Of a stretch of 5,161 nucleotides of DNA, positions 5,102-5,161 are shown piece after piece. The translations under genes were made by a program, and so were the position numbers. Within the stretch, counting starts at the first letter, position 1; each line of letters opens with the position of its first letter. Source of the stretch: Glacieibacterium sp038211965 (lineage in GTDB: Bacteria > Pseudomonadota > Alphaproteobacteria > Sphingomonadales > Sphingomonadaceae); NCBI GenBank assembly GCA_038211965.1, contig JBBQVB010000158.1, positions 1 to 5,161 on the forward strand, given 5' to 3'. The notes beneath the pieces were generated by a model, which saw nothing but the letters and a program-made list of their open reading frames with translations, had not been told where the DNA came from and ran no database searches.

Positions 5102-5161
5102 GCCGTTTGCTCGACAATGGACGGCAAAACCAAGCCTGCCAGCTGCTCAGCCTGCGAGTCT
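5098..5161 (-). CDS. C-terminal end of a gene entering from the right edge
   Basis: A minus-strand frame open from the window edge to a TGA at 5100-5098, giving the last 20 residues, DSQAEQLAGLVLPSIVEQTA. The TGA overlaps the ATG of the microprotein gene in the ATGA arrangement seen at nearly every junction here, which is the only support. The piece is too short to identify the protein. Confidence 0.5.
   Translation of the reverse strand, partial: DSQAEQLAGLVLPSIVEQTA

Overview
The window is G+C-rich DNA that looks like the early (regulatory and nucleotide-metabolism) region of a tailed-phage genome or prophage from a high-GC alphaproteobacterium, most likely of the Sphingomonas type. This rests on a DNA adenine methyltransferase of the phage type, a phage ASCH-like protein, a MazG-like protein, a CII-like phage regulator and a row of very small unknown genes. 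The host assignment is inference from protein style and base composition. There are no structural, lysis or integrase genes, so the window cannot say whether the element is intact.

All supported genes lie on the minus strand and read from right to left. There is essentially no intergenic DNA. In transcription order they are: the C-terminal tail of a gene entering at the right edge (5161-5098); a 48-residue microprotein (5101-4955); a 128-residue unknown (4958-4572); a 90-residue unknown (4575-4303); a 160-residue CII-like putative regulator (4306-3824); a 140-residue protein with a possible winged helix (3827-3405); a 95-residue unknown (3408-3121); a 103-residue single-pass membrane protein (3124-2813); a 360-residue multidomain protein with a helix-turn-helix (2816-1734); a 96-residue helical protein (1737-1447); a 168-residue ASCH-like protein (1447-941); a 207-residue N6-adenine methyltransferase (944-321); and a 103-residue MazG-like protein (324-13).

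Eleven of the twelve junctions are 4-base stop/start overlaps (ATGA or GTGA), and the twelfth shares one base (TAGTG). This fixes most start codons, four of which are GTG, and points to one polycistronic, translationally coupled message whose promoter lies to the right of the window. No promoter or terminator was seen.

The right half carries regulators and small unknown proteins. The left end carries an ASCH, methyltransferase and MazG trio suited to modifying phage DNA and tuning nucleotide pools. The most notable oddity is the 360-residue reading frame: it contains a strong internal ribosome-binding site and start, and may be a fusion, or a one-base error, of two genes that would otherwise meet at another ATGA junction. 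A second oddity is a plus-strand ORF with a good ribosome-binding site, exactly antisense to the 128-residue gene.
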